Shown here: positions 22,895 to 33,167 of the stretch, in pieces | Numbering within the stretch: the first letter of the stretch is position 1 | Layout: each line of letters opens with the position of its first letter | Assembly (NCBI GenBank): GCA_900770195.1 | Contig: CAAGJI010000083.1 | Span: 1 to 39,924 of the forward strand | DNA: 39,924 nucleotides | Direction of reading: 5' to 3' | Source: Oscillospiraceae bacterium | GTDB lineage: Bacteria > Bacillota > Clostridia > Oscillospirales > Ruminococcaceae | Notes under the pieces: generated by a model | The model's input: the letters and a program-made list of their open reading frames with translations, nothing else | What the model was told of the DNA's origin: nothing | The model's database searches: none | Made by a program: the position numbers and the translations under genes

Positions 22895-24316
22895 TTAATC
22901 TAGACTTTGCTGGTCTTTTTTCTTCTTTATTTGGTGCGGTTTCTGTTGTTCCCGTTTTTTCTGGGCAAGTGCATTTTTTCGAAGCTGCGAAACAGGTATG
23001 TATGGTTGTGTTTGTGGCTTGTCCTTTTGAGTAGAACCAGCAGATATTGTTACAAGTTCTCTTTCAGAAGATTTATCAGATATTTCCGATTTAGAAAATG
23101 TTAAAGGCGTTGTTTCATTCGGAATAACGGTGCTTTTCATCTTTTGAATTGCTTTTGAAACTGCCTGTCTTATCTCTGCAAAAAAATCTTCTATTGGTGG
23201 TGGAGAAAATGTTTCGGAAGCAGACAATGTTGCTGTTCCAGAAAAATTTGAAAATGTTCCGTTGTGAAAATCATTGCTGAATGTTACAATTTTCACTGAA
23301 GAGGACGCAGTTTGTTCCGATTGCTTTTTGGAAATTTCTTTTAGTTCGTCTTTTATAATACCGATTATTTGAGCTGCTTCTTCTGAACATGATTGTTCTT
23401 CCAGTATTTCTATAGCAGCATTGAGTTTGATTTCATCATCTAAAGTGTTAAGGAACGAATCGAAAGACTGCATATAACTTTCCATATACTCTTCACTATC
23501 AAATGCAACACTTCTTAACTGCATAACTGGAGCTAATTCTTCTGAAATATACTTTTTTACAGAATATTCGTAGGATAGAAGAAATTCTCCTAGACATTGA
23601 CTATTAAATTTAGCTTTATCATTAGAAAAAATCAGTTTTCCTGACAGCCGCATAAATTCATCTGAAAATAACCTATTTCCTATCTTTATGTGCGAATTTA
23701 AGAAGTTCAATCGAAATGGTTCAAATTCATTTTTTCTCTCGAAAATTGCTAGAATAGGATATATATCATTTGCAACATCTTTTGCTTTTCCATAGAGGGA
23801 AGAAACGGGTATATATCTATGGTTTTTATCAGGAATAAGGGCAATTGCACTCATATTTCGATTTATTATAATATCGAATTTTTGATTTCCGTTGTATTTT
23901 CCTATATACTCTGCTTTTGCAGCAACTGATGTCAATTGAGATAGATTGTTCAGTTTACGTTGGGTATATTTTAGATACTTCTTAGTTTCGCTTTCATTCT
24001 GTCCTTGAATAAATGATACATCGTTAATTAACTCCGCATCACTTCCTAATCTATTGTAAAATTCTTCTGCATTTGTTGAAACCCCTGTTACCCCAGAACG
24101 TTTTAATGATTGAGTATTCTTATAATCAAGACCAGTTAAATGAAGAAAATTCTTTCTTTCAAATTTTACTTCACGATATGTAATTGTGTTATGCTTATCT
24201 ATAAATACATACAAAAAACTTTTTCCAACTAAATTTCTCTCATAAAGAAGTTTTTGCTCCTCAGCACGTTTTAGTGCTTCTGCAACACTAGAATATCTTC
24301 GCAATTGAGATGTCAT
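22895..24316 (-). CDS. PBECR4-like nuclease-domain protein
   Basis: 473 residues. Residues about 30-130 match the pattern of the PBECR4 domain (a barnase/EndoU/colicin E5/RelE-like nuclease predicted in phage and element proteins): FLYVFID, 'ITYREVKFERKNFLHLTGLD' with H59, then 'AEEFYNRLGS' and a basic 'KYLKYTQRKLNNLSQL'. Residues 140-230 form a beta-rich region (KFDIIINRNMSAIALIPDKN), the middle is helical, and the tail is basic and disordered (QLRKNALAQKKREQQKPHQ). It would cut RNA or DNA, perhaps as an effector in the recipient. AAGGAGGG lies about 13 bases before the ATG, rather far. No own promoter is evident; directly upstream are a terminator and a structured RNA. The domain call is by eye. 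Confidence 0.6.
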   Translation of the reverse strand: MTSQLRRYSSVAEALKRAEEQKLLYERNLVGKSFLYVFIDKHNTITYREVKFERKNFLHLTGLDYKNTQSLKRSGVTGVSTNAEEFYNRLGSDAELINDVSFIQGQNESETKKYLKYTQRKLNNLSQLTSVAAKAEYIGKYNGNQKFDIIINRNMSAIALIPDKNHRYIPVSSLYGKAKDVANDIYPILAIFERKNEFEPFRLNFLNSHIKIGNRLFSDEFMRLSGKLIFSNDKAKFNSQCLGEFLLSYEYSVKKYISEELAPVMQLRSVAFDSEEYMESYMQSFDSFLNTLDDEIKLNAAIEILEEQSCSEEAAQIIGIIKDELKEISKKQSEQTASSSVKIVTFSNDFHNGTFSNFSGTATLSASETFSPPPIEDFFAEIRQAVSKAIQKMKSTVIPNETTPLTFSKSEISDKSSERELVTISAGSTQKDKPQTQPYIPVSQLRKNALAQKKREQQKPHQIKKKKDQQSLD

Positions 24317-24360
24317 ATAATCTATTTATCCCTCCTTGTACTTCTTTTATCATAAAACAC

Positions 24361-24394
24361 ATGAAAAAAGCCAACAGTTTTACCTGTTGGCTTT
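24361..24394 (-). terminator. Terminator of the structured RNA
   Basis: AAAGCCAACAG pairs with CTGTTGGCTTT over 11 bp, followed on the minus strand by TTTTTTCATG. It stands between the RNA and the nuclease gene and would let only part of the transcripts into that gene. Confidence 0.92.
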
Positions 24395-24603
24395 AACTTT
24401 CAAAACAGCTGATTTTTATAGTCGCTCTGGTCGACCAACTTTCATGCAAGGAGTAATTCTCTTTGCACGGTGCATACTATACTTTCAAGTAGCAGTGAAC
24501 TTCAGAGTTTCGGATACACGCCATCAGACAATAGATACAATCCATCTCTAATGTGTCCCTCAAGTGTCAGCTACACTAAGAAAAGCTACGGATAACTTTC
24601 CTC
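24361..24603 (-). ncRNA. Structured RNA upstream of the nuclease gene
   Basis: About 240 nt bounded by an exact TTGACA-17-TATAAT promoter and a strong terminator, with no convincing open frame. Several stems can be drawn. AGTGT/ACACT is at 24563-24577. A long arm pairs GGATACAC (24512-24519) with GTGTCCC (24553-24559), extended by ATCAGA (24523-24528) with TCTAAT (24547-24552). TGCAAGGAG pairs with CTCTTTGCA (24445-24467). A palindrome TGGTCGACCA lies at 24428-24437. I do not recognise a known RNA family. It is either a free small RNA or a leader/attenuator of the nuclease gene. Confidence 0.65.
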
Positions 24604-24609
24604 ACTATT

Positions 24610-24638
24610 ATTATATCCGATTTCATCTGAAATGTCAA
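24610..24638 (-). promoter_or_regulatory. Consensus promoter of the structured RNA
   Basis: On the minus strand TTGACA (24633-24638), 17-base spacer, TATAAT (24610-24615), exact consensus. The expected start is near 24603. Confidence 0.9.
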
Positions 24639-24692
24639 GGGCTTTTCTATATTTTTTCTTTGCAAAAGAAAAAAATCAGAACAACTTTTTAT

Positions 24693-24721
24693 GTTATACT
24701 TTATTTTTCTGTAATCGTCAA
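24693..24721 (-). promoter_or_regulatory. Second, upstream promoter
   Basis: On the minus strand TTGACG (24716-24721), 17-base spacer, TATAAC (24693-24698). It lies directly after the giant gene and points the same way as the RNA promoter. An AT-only hairpin (TTCTTTTGCAAAGAA) lies between the two promoters. Confidence 0.6.
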
Positions 24722-24733
24722 GAGCTTTTTATT

Positions 24734-27700
24734 TCAATCTAAATTTTGCTCTTTCTTTTTTTGTTTTGGCTCAGAGCCTTGCTCCTGTTTAGCTGAAATT
24801 GCAGCTTTTCGCATTCTGGCACGTTCAAAATAACAGGTTTTTGGCTTGTCGGGGGATTCTTTTTTCGCCTGTGCAGCTGATGCAGCAAGTTCTGCGGTAA
24901 GTTCCTTTAATGCAGTTTCCATTTCTCCAAGTGTCCTGCCATCCTTACTCAAAAGTTCAAATGGTTCACTAAGAATCTTCTGTGCATTGCTAAAATCAAT
25001 TTCAAGAGAATTTAATTCATTCTCCGTATGTTGGATACGTTGGTCTATTTTTGCTACACTAGATTCCAGTCGGCGAAGATTAGTATCATAGGAATCAACG
25101 AAATCACAAGTGTACTTTGCTGCTCCACTAAGAGATGCAGAAATAGCTGCAACGCTTCCGTTTTCTTGTATTCCAAAGTTTCCAAAGTCCTTTATTGTAA
25201 CAGATAGTGGAAATCCCATAAATTCACCGATTTCAGTTGGTGTACCACGTTCTTTTATCATGGAAAACACAGCGTTTCGTAAGGCATCTGCTGCATCCTT
25301 CCGGTCAGTGTACTTTGTACCAGCTATTGTAATTGCAAATGCAGGACGATTGGTCTTTGCATCAATAGGCAAGCTTCTGACATGCTCTTTATCAGTTTTT
25401 AAAGATTCCATCGTGTGTTCTAAATCGCTTTTTGATTGTGGATATGCTGCTACAAGGTCTTGCATATCATAGATTCTGCTGTCATGCTCACGTTTTTGTA
25501 TTCTCATATTTGATACTTCGTTTTCCATATCAGCACGTTGCTTTAATCGTTCATCACCAATACAAAGAGCTTTTATTTCGCTGTAATTCAATGCCTGTTG
25601 GTCAACATCTTCCGCACTTCTGGACATGGTGTCCGATGTCATAATCTGCGAAATAAAATTTTGTTTGCTTTCCAAAAGCTGATAAGAATACGCATCAAAT
25701 GTACCCTTTGTAACGTAGCGATATTGATGTACATGCTTATTTTCGTTGCCTTGTCGAACCAGTCTTCCTCGCCGTTGCTCCATATCAGCTGGTCGCCAAG
25801 GAATGTCCAAATCATGTACTGCAATCAATTTTTGCTGTACATTTACACCAGTACCCATTTTAGACGTTGAACCGAGCAATACTCTAACTTCTCCAGAGCG
25901 AACTTTTGAAAATAATTCTTCCTTGTCTTTCTCAGTTTTAGCACTATGTATATATGCAATTTCATCAGGTTGTACTCCTTTTTCGATAAGTTTGTTCCGA
26001 ATGTCATCATATACACAGAAATCACAAGCTTCTTCTAATGAATCCATATCTGCTGCTGACTTTTCTTCATTTGCAGTTGTTTTGGGACTGCTGCCGGACG
26101 GCACACCCAAATCACAGAATATAATCTGTGTAAGCTTATCCTGTGCGGTTTCTTCATAAATCTGATATACGTTTTCTACGCATTGATTCAGTTTTGTGGC
26201 TGGATTATCTTCTAATGTTGGGTCAATCAAACGTGGGTCTAATGCTAATTTTCTGCCATCACCAGTTATTTTCAAGGGATTATCTATGCGTGGGTCTGTA
26301 ACAGTACGATTTTGCAAAGCATCTGCACGGTCAGATAGTTCACCAAGCATATCCTTTTGTTCTTCTATCGGCTCTACCTGAACAACGTGCATTTCACATT
26401 CCGGAACATCCAAATTCAGCATATCAGCTGTGCGAATATCAGCAATTTGCTTAAACATTGCCATTAACTCTGGTATTCCCGTATAGCTCATGTGTACTTT
26501 TTGCTTTACATCACTTCCTGTTGTGTTCAGTTGCCAATCTGTTTGCTGTTTGCCGAACACACTTATCCAGTTGTCAAAGTTATCAAGTCCCTTGCCTTTT
26601 AAGAAGTCATGTTCCAAATATCGCATCATTACATGCAGTTCTGTCATAGAGTTGCTTAATGGCGTACCAGTTGCCATAACAATACCCTTACCACCTGTCT
26701 TTTCATCGAGATACTGGCATTTTAGGAACAAATCCATAGCCTTTTGAGAAGACGATGTAGAAATGCCGGATACGCCCTGTAATTTTGTCGCTGTAAAGAG
26801 ATTTTTGAACTCGTGGGCTTCGTCTACGATAAGCTTGTCAATACCCATTTCTTCAAAAGTTACAGTATCATCTTTCGGAGTATCTAATAGCTTGTCCAAT
26901 CTCTTTTTCAGAGATTTTCTGCTACGTTCTAGGGCTTTTATCTCTACTGAACCACCATCGGCTTCTTTTAGTTCCTTAATACCTGTTACAATGTCCTGTA
27001 TCTGCTGTTCCAACAATGCAATTTGTCGTTCTTGTGAAATCGGGATTCTGCCAAGTTGCTGATGACTGATAATTACAGCATCCAAGTCGCTAGTTGCAAT
27101 TTTCGCAAATAGTTGTTTTCGATTGGATTCCTGAAAATCTTTTGCAGTAGCTACAAGGATATTTGCACCCGGATACAATAAGCGAAAGTCTTCACCGATT
27201 TGTTCAGTCAGTTGTTTTGGAACACAAATCATAGGCTTGCTGCACAATCCCAATCTTTTTGATTCCATAGCTGTTGCAATCATTTCAAAAGTTTTTCCAG
27301 CACCTACGCAATGTGCAAACAGTGTATTACCGCCAAAGAGTGCATGTGCAACTGCATCTTTTTGATGTGGTCTAAGAGAAATATCTGCATTCATTGTAGG
27401 AAATGTAAGATTGCTTCCATCAAATTCCCGTGGTTTGATGCAGTTAAACATTTGATTATACTGTTCTACTAATTCATTTCGGCGTTCAGGGTCTTGAAAA
27501 ATCCATTCTTTAAATGCTTCTCTTATCTTATCTGCTTTTAGGTGTGCTGCTTTTGTTGCTTTATCATCAATTACTCTTTTTTCTTTCGTTTCGCCAAATG
27601 GCAGCGTTTCAACTACGACTTTATAGCATTTAGGTTCTCTCAAATTCAGTAGGTCTTCCATGATTTGATAAGCACTTTTATGCTTTGTACTATACTCTTG

Positions 27701-30700
27701 TTCATGTACTGATAAATTCCCATAACGTGTCGGTTTTGGGGTGATTGACCATTCTCCAGACCTTTCAGAATGCGTTACCTTAATTGCACTTTTCATGCTG
27801 GATTCTGCATTTCTATATTGCTTTTGCAGCATATATTTTTTGTAGAATGGAGCATCTTCTAGCTGCTTTTTACAATCATCCATTATCCTTTGCTGAAAAT
27901 CCACTTGCTTTTCTTCTGACGTACCAAATGTTTCATACATAAATTGACGATAAATTTTCGGGTCAATCCAAGATGCACCAATTTGAATGTCAAGGTCTTC
28001 TGCTTTTAGCATAGGTGGTTTGGATTCTTTAAGTACTTGAATATTTTTTTCAAATCTGCTATCTAATGCAGCTGCTTTTTCTGCTGCTTCTAATTTCTCA
28101 TAGATATTTCCTGATAAATATTCCGCAGCAGTTTGATAAATTTCCTCACCGCTTAAATTTGGCACAAGATATATCTCGCTTTGTAGCTCTTGAAGTAGTT
28201 CATCTTTTGTTTCTCCGGTCAGCATTTGCATATATCCAATATCTACTTTGGCTTTTTCGGAAAGAGAAATAGTCAGAGCTTCCATTGCTGTATCAACATG
28301 TTCAACTGCCTTTGGCGGTTTTATTGTTCTCTTCGTAAACAAGTCGGATTTTTCGGCAGTTCCTTTACTCAAATCATAGCTTTTCTCTAAAGATGCAACC
28401 AACGGATAGGATACATCTTCGCCAAACATGGACTTGTTAGCTCTGCTATGCAAAAGACCATGTTTTTTAGAAAAGCTATCATATTGTGCGTTTAATTGCT
28501 CTTGAAGAGAACGGATTACATCATCCGATTGATTTTGTTCCTGTGCAACTAAAAGCTCTCGTGTCGTATCACGAAGCGAAATAAACGCTCTTGCTGCCTG
28601 AATTTCCTTATTGCTATGATTGCATTTGGGAACACAGCATCTATCTGTTGTCTTGAAATAAATCTTATGATTCTGCTCAAACAAACTGAAATTACGCAAT
28701 TCTTCTGGCGGAGCGACCTGCAATCCATCTATTTTCGGATAAACATCATTTGCCTTTACATCAGATATTGTGGCAGACAACTTTGATACAGCTTCTTGCA
28801 GTTGTTCTTTTAAATCTGCTCCTTCAATAGGCATACACATTGTTCCATGCCCATACATCTTATTACCTTCTACCATCTCTCCTAAGACCATATCAGGATG
28901 TTCTGAGAAGTATTGATTGATTGGAAGTCCTGCATCTGTTTCGCCAATATGCACCCACTCTGGTTCAATTACAGGCGGTTCAGAACGCTTTTGCAGAAAG
29001 ATAATATCCGATGTAACATCTGTACCAGCGTTTTTAGAGAATGTCCCTGACGGCATACGAATAGCACCAATCAAATCTGCTTTTTCTGACAACTGTTTTC
29101 TAAAGTCTTCGTTTGCTTTATCTAGTGTCCCAGTAGATGTAACAAATGCAACAATACCGCCTTCTTTTACTTTGTCTAATGTTTTTGCAAAGAAATAGTC
29201 GTGCAGCTGTTTTGTGCCATATTCTTTGTCAAAAAAGCCCAAATCGCCGAAAGGAACATTGCCTACTGCCATGTCAAAACTTCCGGTTTGAAAGTCTGTT
29301 TTTTCAAATCCCTTTATTTGAATATCTGCATCAGGATAAAGCTTTTTTGCGATTCTCCCTGAAATACTATCTAGTTCAACACCATATATCTGTGTTTCTT
29401 TTTGCAAGTCTGTGGGCATTCTGCCGATAAAATTACCCACTCCGCAAGACGGTTCTAAGAGATTTCCGCCCTCAAATCCAAAACTCTTAGCTGCATCATA
29501 AATGCTATCAATTACGATAGGCGGTGTGTAGAAAGAATCCAATACGGAAGCTTTAGCAGAAGTGTATTCACTATCGGTAAGGGCTTCTCGTAATGCTACA
29601 TATTCTTTTGACCATTTTTCATTTCCACTGTCAAATGCTTGCGGCATACCGCCCCATCCAACATATTTTGAAAGAACTTCTTTTTCTTCTTCTGTTGCCG
29701 GACGATTCTCTGTTTCAAGCGTTTTTAAGGTTTCAATTGCTGCGAGATTTGCCTTAAATTTAGTTTTTGCACCACCTTCGCCCAGATTATCATCTGTAAT
29801 GGTAAAGTTTGAAGTTTTCTCAACTTGTTCTTTCTGTGGTTCTTCCGGCTTTGCTTCTACTTCAAATTCCTGTGATATGTCTTTGAAATCCTTGTCTTGA
29901 ACCAACTTTTCAATTTGTTGTGATTGCAATTCGCTTTCTACTTCTGGATTAACAATAGAAGGAATTTCTTCTGTGATACCGGATTCTGCAAAAGCTTCTT
30001 CTGTTGTCTGCGTTTGTCCTTTTTCTTTGTTAGAATCTTCATCTTGCAGTGTTGGTGATTCAGTTTGCTCAATTTTTGAGGGTAATTCTTCAAACGATTC
30101 TGGCATAGTATCTGGAAATGATTCAGTTTCTTCTTCCATTAAGGTTGGATTCTCTAAAACTTTCTCATCAGAAGACGCTGGCATGACTACCTGTTCAACA
30201 GTACCTACTTCTTCGATTTCTGAAAGCTGTTCCAGACTTTCAATGTATTTATACAAATCAGTATCTAGCAATTTGCTTTTAGGGAGATTTTCTGTAACTA
30301 CAAACGCCCCAGATTCTCTTTTTACTGTACAGTCATCTTCATACCAAGGTAAAGCTCCTGCCAAAGAAACAACCTCACATATATCACCTGTACGCAAGTT
30401 CTGAAATTTATCACCGATTTTTAATTCATAAGGTTGCGATTCCGCATTGACAACAGAATCGTTTTCTTCTTTCTCATTTTGTAGTTCTTCAGTCGGTTCT
30501 GATGTTGCTTCCGAATTTTCTTCTTCAGCTGATTCAATCAGTTCCTCAACTTTTGTAGAATCTGTTATGAAAATGCTGCTCTCCTTTTCGGATTCAACCT
30601 CTATATCTGAAAATGACATCTGAATGTTTTGGCTGCCTATATCTGTAATGTCTTGTTCTGATACAGAAGATTCTTTCTCTTCTGATTCAATTGATTTAGA

Positions 30701-33139
30701 ATCAGAATCTAATGATGCAGCTTGCTTTTTTTCTGACAAAAATGTTGTTACTTGTTCCAAGGAATCATTTGTGGTTACAGCTTGACGATACATATCAGAA
30801 AAAATAAGTATATCATTTGCGGAAACTGTTTCATCTATCAATTGCTCTATTGCAGCTTGCGGAATTCCAATGTCAAAAGCATGGACTATGGCTGCCTTTT
30901 GTTCTTCATTATAGTCATGTCCAGCTGTAATTTCAGAAAGTGTTACATCTTTATCCAATTGACTTTTACATTCTATTAGGCTAAGAAATGACGTATCGGA
31001 ATTATCTGAAATATACGCTGAAATATGCTGGTTGAGTTGTTGCAATTGTGCAGGAGTGTAAGCAGCATCAATATAAGTTGCAATTAAACTGGTTTGTCCG
31101 GAACGAGCAGAATCTTGTATGCTACTTTTCAATTCTGATAATTGTTCATCAGAAATCCCACGACTTTTTAAATCTCTTTCTATCTGGTTTTGATTCCTTG
31201 CAAAAGAAAGCTCTTGCATAAAATCCTTAACAGAATTTTTTTCTACTACAAACACTAGTTTTTCGTCACGCAGTAAACAAGAATAGGGAATCTTATCCGC
31301 ACTTTCAAGTAGTGGTTTGATTTCTTGATACTCTTGTGGCTGGAGTGGTGCAGTTAAGTAATAGCAGTCCTTAAAATCAGGTTTAGATGGTTCTTGAATA
31401 GACTGATTGCTGCTTACTTCTTTTCCTTGTTGCCTATCTTTAGGGATGTGTGCTTTCCGCATCTCCAATATCTTTTCTTTTAGCTCTGACACTCGTTTTC
31501 TATCAGCTTCACTAACTGTAATAGTTGATGATATTCTTCCGATTTTTGCAGAGAACTTTATGTTCTCCTGTTCAAGTAATTCTGCAATTTTTAATGCAGT
31601 TTGAGTTGGAGCTGCAACATAACTTTTCTGCGGAATATAACGATATTCTGCATTGCCGATAATTTGGTGATTTGGTGGAGTGTATTCTTTTTGCGATTTA
31701 CGCATTGTAAGTGTTGCTGCATAATCATTACCGAGCAATTCACGAAATTTATCTTCTTCTCTATCGTTGATTGCTACTACTACTGCACCATTTCTTGCAA
31801 AAGCATAGTAATTCATACCTGCATTATCAAGTGTTTCTCTATGCTGCAAGAAATCAGATTCTCGCATTTGAAAAATAGTCTTATCTTTATTGTTCGTAGC
31901 ATCATTCCAAAAGTGGTTTCCGTATGTCAGAAGTTCTTGCTTTTTAGCAGGAGATTCTATTGTCTTGGGAATGTCACGCAGTTGGTCATTCCAGTCTTTA
32001 TACTTTGAATCAGCGGTCAAGCGATGCATTTCAGGATACTTTTTCTGTAATCGCTCTGCAAAATTGTTTCCGGCTTCATCATTATCTGAACACAAGAACA
32101 CTTTTTCAGGAGAGATATGATACCTTTCCATTGTTGCTTCGACAATATTAGGCTTCACACCCATCATACTAATTAAGCGATGATTATCAAGTTCATTCTG
32201 GTGCAGTTGCATATAAGACAGCATATCAATGGAACTTTCAAAGAAAAGAGCATTTTCCCCATTTCCCTTTGTTACTTCAAAACCATATCCAGAAGCAGAA
32301 CCAACAGCAATTCCTTTGTATTTTTTATCGGATAGCGTTCCTACCTTTTCTGCACCAACAGTTTTACCAAATTCATCTTGAATTAGAAAAATGGCATTTC
32401 CAGTTTTCGATTCCTGCTGTATTTTTCCGTCTTGAATAAGACCTTGTACCATTTCATAATTTAATCCTCTTGTTTGAGAAAGATATGCAAGTACACGTTT
32501 TTGTTCCGTGTCAACGTTGAGATGTATTTCTTCTGGCTTTTGAGGTTCAGTTCTTGGAGTTCTATTTTGTGTAATTGTATCTGCACTATATGAAAGCTCT
32601 GGTGTCTGATTGCCATTCAACATTTTTACTGCATCATAGAAATCTTTTCCGAGGAACTGACGAACAAATGAAATACTATCTCCGCCACGGTCTTCACTGA
32701 ACTGATACCATTTTGCCATTTCACCTTGCACATTATCTTTGATATGAACGCTATCGTGTTCTGACATGATATATTCTTTTCCAACTCGTTTTAAATCAAC
32801 GCCTTGGCTCATTAAGAAATCAGGCAGATTCACACGTTTGGCAGCGTCTATTTCCTCCTGAGATACTCTTTTGGATAAATGTGACGGTTGGTGTTTTTGA
32901 TGCTCTGAACGGACTTGCAATGCTTGTATGACCTCTTGTTTGAAAGCAATTTCAATTTGCATTCTGCGAAAGTTAGAGCTATCAAGAGGGACATTTTGTT
33001 TTGTCAATGCTGCCTGATTTTCAGATAACTTTTGTTGTAATCGGGAAATGGCTGTATCATACCCGATTCTTTCAGCAATGTCAAGTAATCTTTCTTTCCT
33101 ATCAGCATTTCGTTCCATTATAATATCTTGCTGTTCCAT
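24734..33139 (-). CDS. Giant polyvalent protein: primase-like, methyltransferase and SNF2-type helicase
   Basis: 2801 residues. Order by eye: helical N-terminus; DUF3991-like region (about 90-165, 'KWYQFSEDRGGDSISFVRQF'); TOPRIM-like domain (about 280-390) with LFFES and VFLCSDNDEAGNN; small accessory domains; a Ser/Glu-rich linker (about 810-1100) containing a small domain (IGDKFQNLRTGDICEVVSL). Then comes an N6-adenine methyltransferase: LLEPSCGVGNFIG (about 1233) and GNVPFGD (about 1295). A superfamily 2 helicase follows: VGAGKT (about 1947), IVDEAHEF (about 2105), ATGTPLSNSM, and GTGVNVQQ ... RRGRLVRQG (about 2425-2465). This matches polyvalent proteins such as DarB-like ones, which enter with DNA and protect or process it. 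It is the last gene of a minus-strand operon; AGGAGG precedes the ATG. Confidence 0.93.
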   Translation of the reverse strand: MEQQDIIMERNADRKERLLDIAERIGYDTAISRLQQKLSENQAALTKQNVPLDSSNFRRMQIEIAFKQEVIQALQVRSEHQKHQPSHLSKRVSQEEIDAAKRVNLPDFLMSQGVDLKRVGKEYIMSEHDSVHIKDNVQGEMAKWYQFSEDRGGDSISFVRQFLGKDFYDAVKMLNGNQTPELSYSADTITQNRTPRTEPQKPEEIHLNVDTEQKRVLAYLSQTRGLNYEMVQGLIQDGKIQQESKTGNAIFLIQDEFGKTVGAEKVGTLSDKKYKGIAVGSASGYGFEVTKGNGENALFFESSIDMLSYMQLHQNELDNHRLISMMGVKPNIVEATMERYHISPEKVFLCSDNDEAGNNFAERLQKKYPEMHRLTADSKYKDWNDQLRDIPKTIESPAKKQELLTYGNHFWNDATNNKDKTIFQMRESDFLQHRETLDNAGMNYYAFARNGAVVVAINDREEDKFRELLGNDYAATLTMRKSQKEYTPPNHQIIGNAEYRYIPQKSYVAAPTQTALKIAELLEQENIKFSAKIGRISSTITVSEADRKRVSELKEKILEMRKAHIPKDRQQGKEVSSNQSIQEPSKPDFKDCYYLTAPLQPQEYQEIKPLLESADKIPYSCLLRDEKLVFVVEKNSVKDFMQELSFARNQNQIERDLKSRGISDEQLSELKSSIQDSARSGQTSLIATYIDAAYTPAQLQQLNQHISAYISDNSDTSFLSLIECKSQLDKDVTLSEITAGHDYNEEQKAAIVHAFDIGIPQAAIEQLIDETVSANDILIFSDMYRQAVTTNDSLEQVTTFLSEKKQAASLDSDSKSIESEEKESSVSEQDITDIGSQNIQMSFSDIEVESEKESSIFITDSTKVEELIESAEEENSEATSEPTEELQNEKEENDSVVNAESQPYELKIGDKFQNLRTGDICEVVSLAGALPWYEDDCTVKRESGAFVVTENLPKSKLLDTDLYKYIESLEQLSEIEEVGTVEQVVMPASSDEKVLENPTLMEEETESFPDTMPESFEELPSKIEQTESPTLQDEDSNKEKGQTQTTEEAFAESGITEEIPSIVNPEVESELQSQQIEKLVQDKDFKDISQEFEVEAKPEEPQKEQVEKTSNFTITDDNLGEGGAKTKFKANLAAIETLKTLETENRPATEEEKEVLSKYVGWGGMPQAFDSGNEKWSKEYVALREALTDSEYTSAKASVLDSFYTPPIVIDSIYDAAKSFGFEGGNLLEPSCGVGNFIGRMPTDLQKETQIYGVELDSISGRIAKKLYPDADIQIKGFEKTDFQTGSFDMAVGNVPFGDLGFFDKEYGTKQLHDYFFAKTLDKVKEGGIVAFVTSTGTLDKANEDFRKQLSEKADLIGAIRMPSGTFSKNAGTDVTSDIIFLQKRSEPPVIEPEWVHIGETDAGLPINQYFSEHPDMVLGEMVEGNKMYGHGTMCMPIEGADLKEQLQEAVSKLSATISDVKANDVYPKIDGLQVAPPEELRNFSLFEQNHKIYFKTTDRCCVPKCNHSNKEIQAARAFISLRDTTRELLVAQEQNQSDDVIRSLQEQLNAQYDSFSKKHGLLHSRANKSMFGEDVSYPLVASLEKSYDLSKGTAEKSDLFTKRTIKPPKAVEHVDTAMEALTISLSEKAKVDIGYMQMLTGETKDELLQELQSEIYLVPNLSGEEIYQTAAEYLSGNIYEKLEAAEKAAALDSRFEKNIQVLKESKPPMLKAEDLDIQIGASWIDPKIYRQFMYETFGTSEEKQVDFQQRIMDDCKKQLEDAPFYKKYMLQKQYRNAESSMKSAIKVTHSERSGEWSITPKPTRYGNLSVHEQEYSTKHKSAYQIMEDLLNLREPKCYKVVVETLPFGETKEKRVIDDKATKAAHLKADKIREAFKEWIFQDPERRNELVEQYNQMFNCIKPREFDGSNLTFPTMNADISLRPHQKDAVAHALFGGNTLFAHCVGAGKTFEMIATAMESKRLGLCSKPMICVPKQLTEQIGEDFRLLYPGANILVATAKDFQESNRKQLFAKIATSDLDAVIISHQQLGRIPISQERQIALLEQQIQDIVTGIKELKEADGGSVEIKALERSRKSLKKRLDKLLDTPKDDTVTFEEMGIDKLIVDEAHEFKNLFTATKLQGVSGISTSSSQKAMDLFLKCQYLDEKTGGKGIVMATGTPLSNSMTELHVMMRYLEHDFLKGKGLDNFDNWISVFGKQQTDWQLNTTGSDVKQKVHMSYTGIPELMAMFKQIADIRTADMLNLDVPECEMHVVQVEPIEEQKDMLGELSDRADALQNRTVTDPRIDNPLKITGDGRKLALDPRLIDPTLEDNPATKLNQCVENVYQIYEETAQDKLTQIIFCDLGVPSGSSPKTTANEEKSAADMDSLEEACDFCVYDDIRNKLIEKGVQPDEIAYIHSAKTEKDKEELFSKVRSGEVRVLLGSTSKMGTGVNVQQKLIAVHDLDIPWRPADMEQRRGRLVRQGNENKHVHQYRYVTKGTFDAYSYQLLESKQNFISQIMTSDTMSRSAEDVDQQALNYSEIKALCIGDERLKQRADMENEVSNMRIQKREHDSRIYDMQDLVAAYPQSKSDLEHTMESLKTDKEHVRSLPIDAKTNRPAFAITIAGTKYTDRKDAADALRNAVFSMIKERGTPTEIGEFMGFPLSVTIKDFGNFGIQENGSVAAISASLSGAAKYTCDFVDSYDTNLRRLESSVAKIDQRIQHTENELNSLEIDFSNAQKILSEPFELLSKDGRTLGEMETALKELTAELAASAAQAKKESPDKPKTCYFERARMRKAAISAKQEQGSEPKQKKKEQNLD

Positions 33140-33167
33140 GCTGTAAACCTCCTTACTTATTCATTTT

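Noticed and set aside
24336..24833. Plus-strand open frames opposite the structured RNA
   Set aside because: No ribosome sites, and they read through the terminator stem and the promoter of the other strand.
24846..32151. Many open frames on the plus strand opposite the giant gene
   Set aside because: They are shadows of a long, strongly coding gene; none has a ribosome site with a recognisable product.
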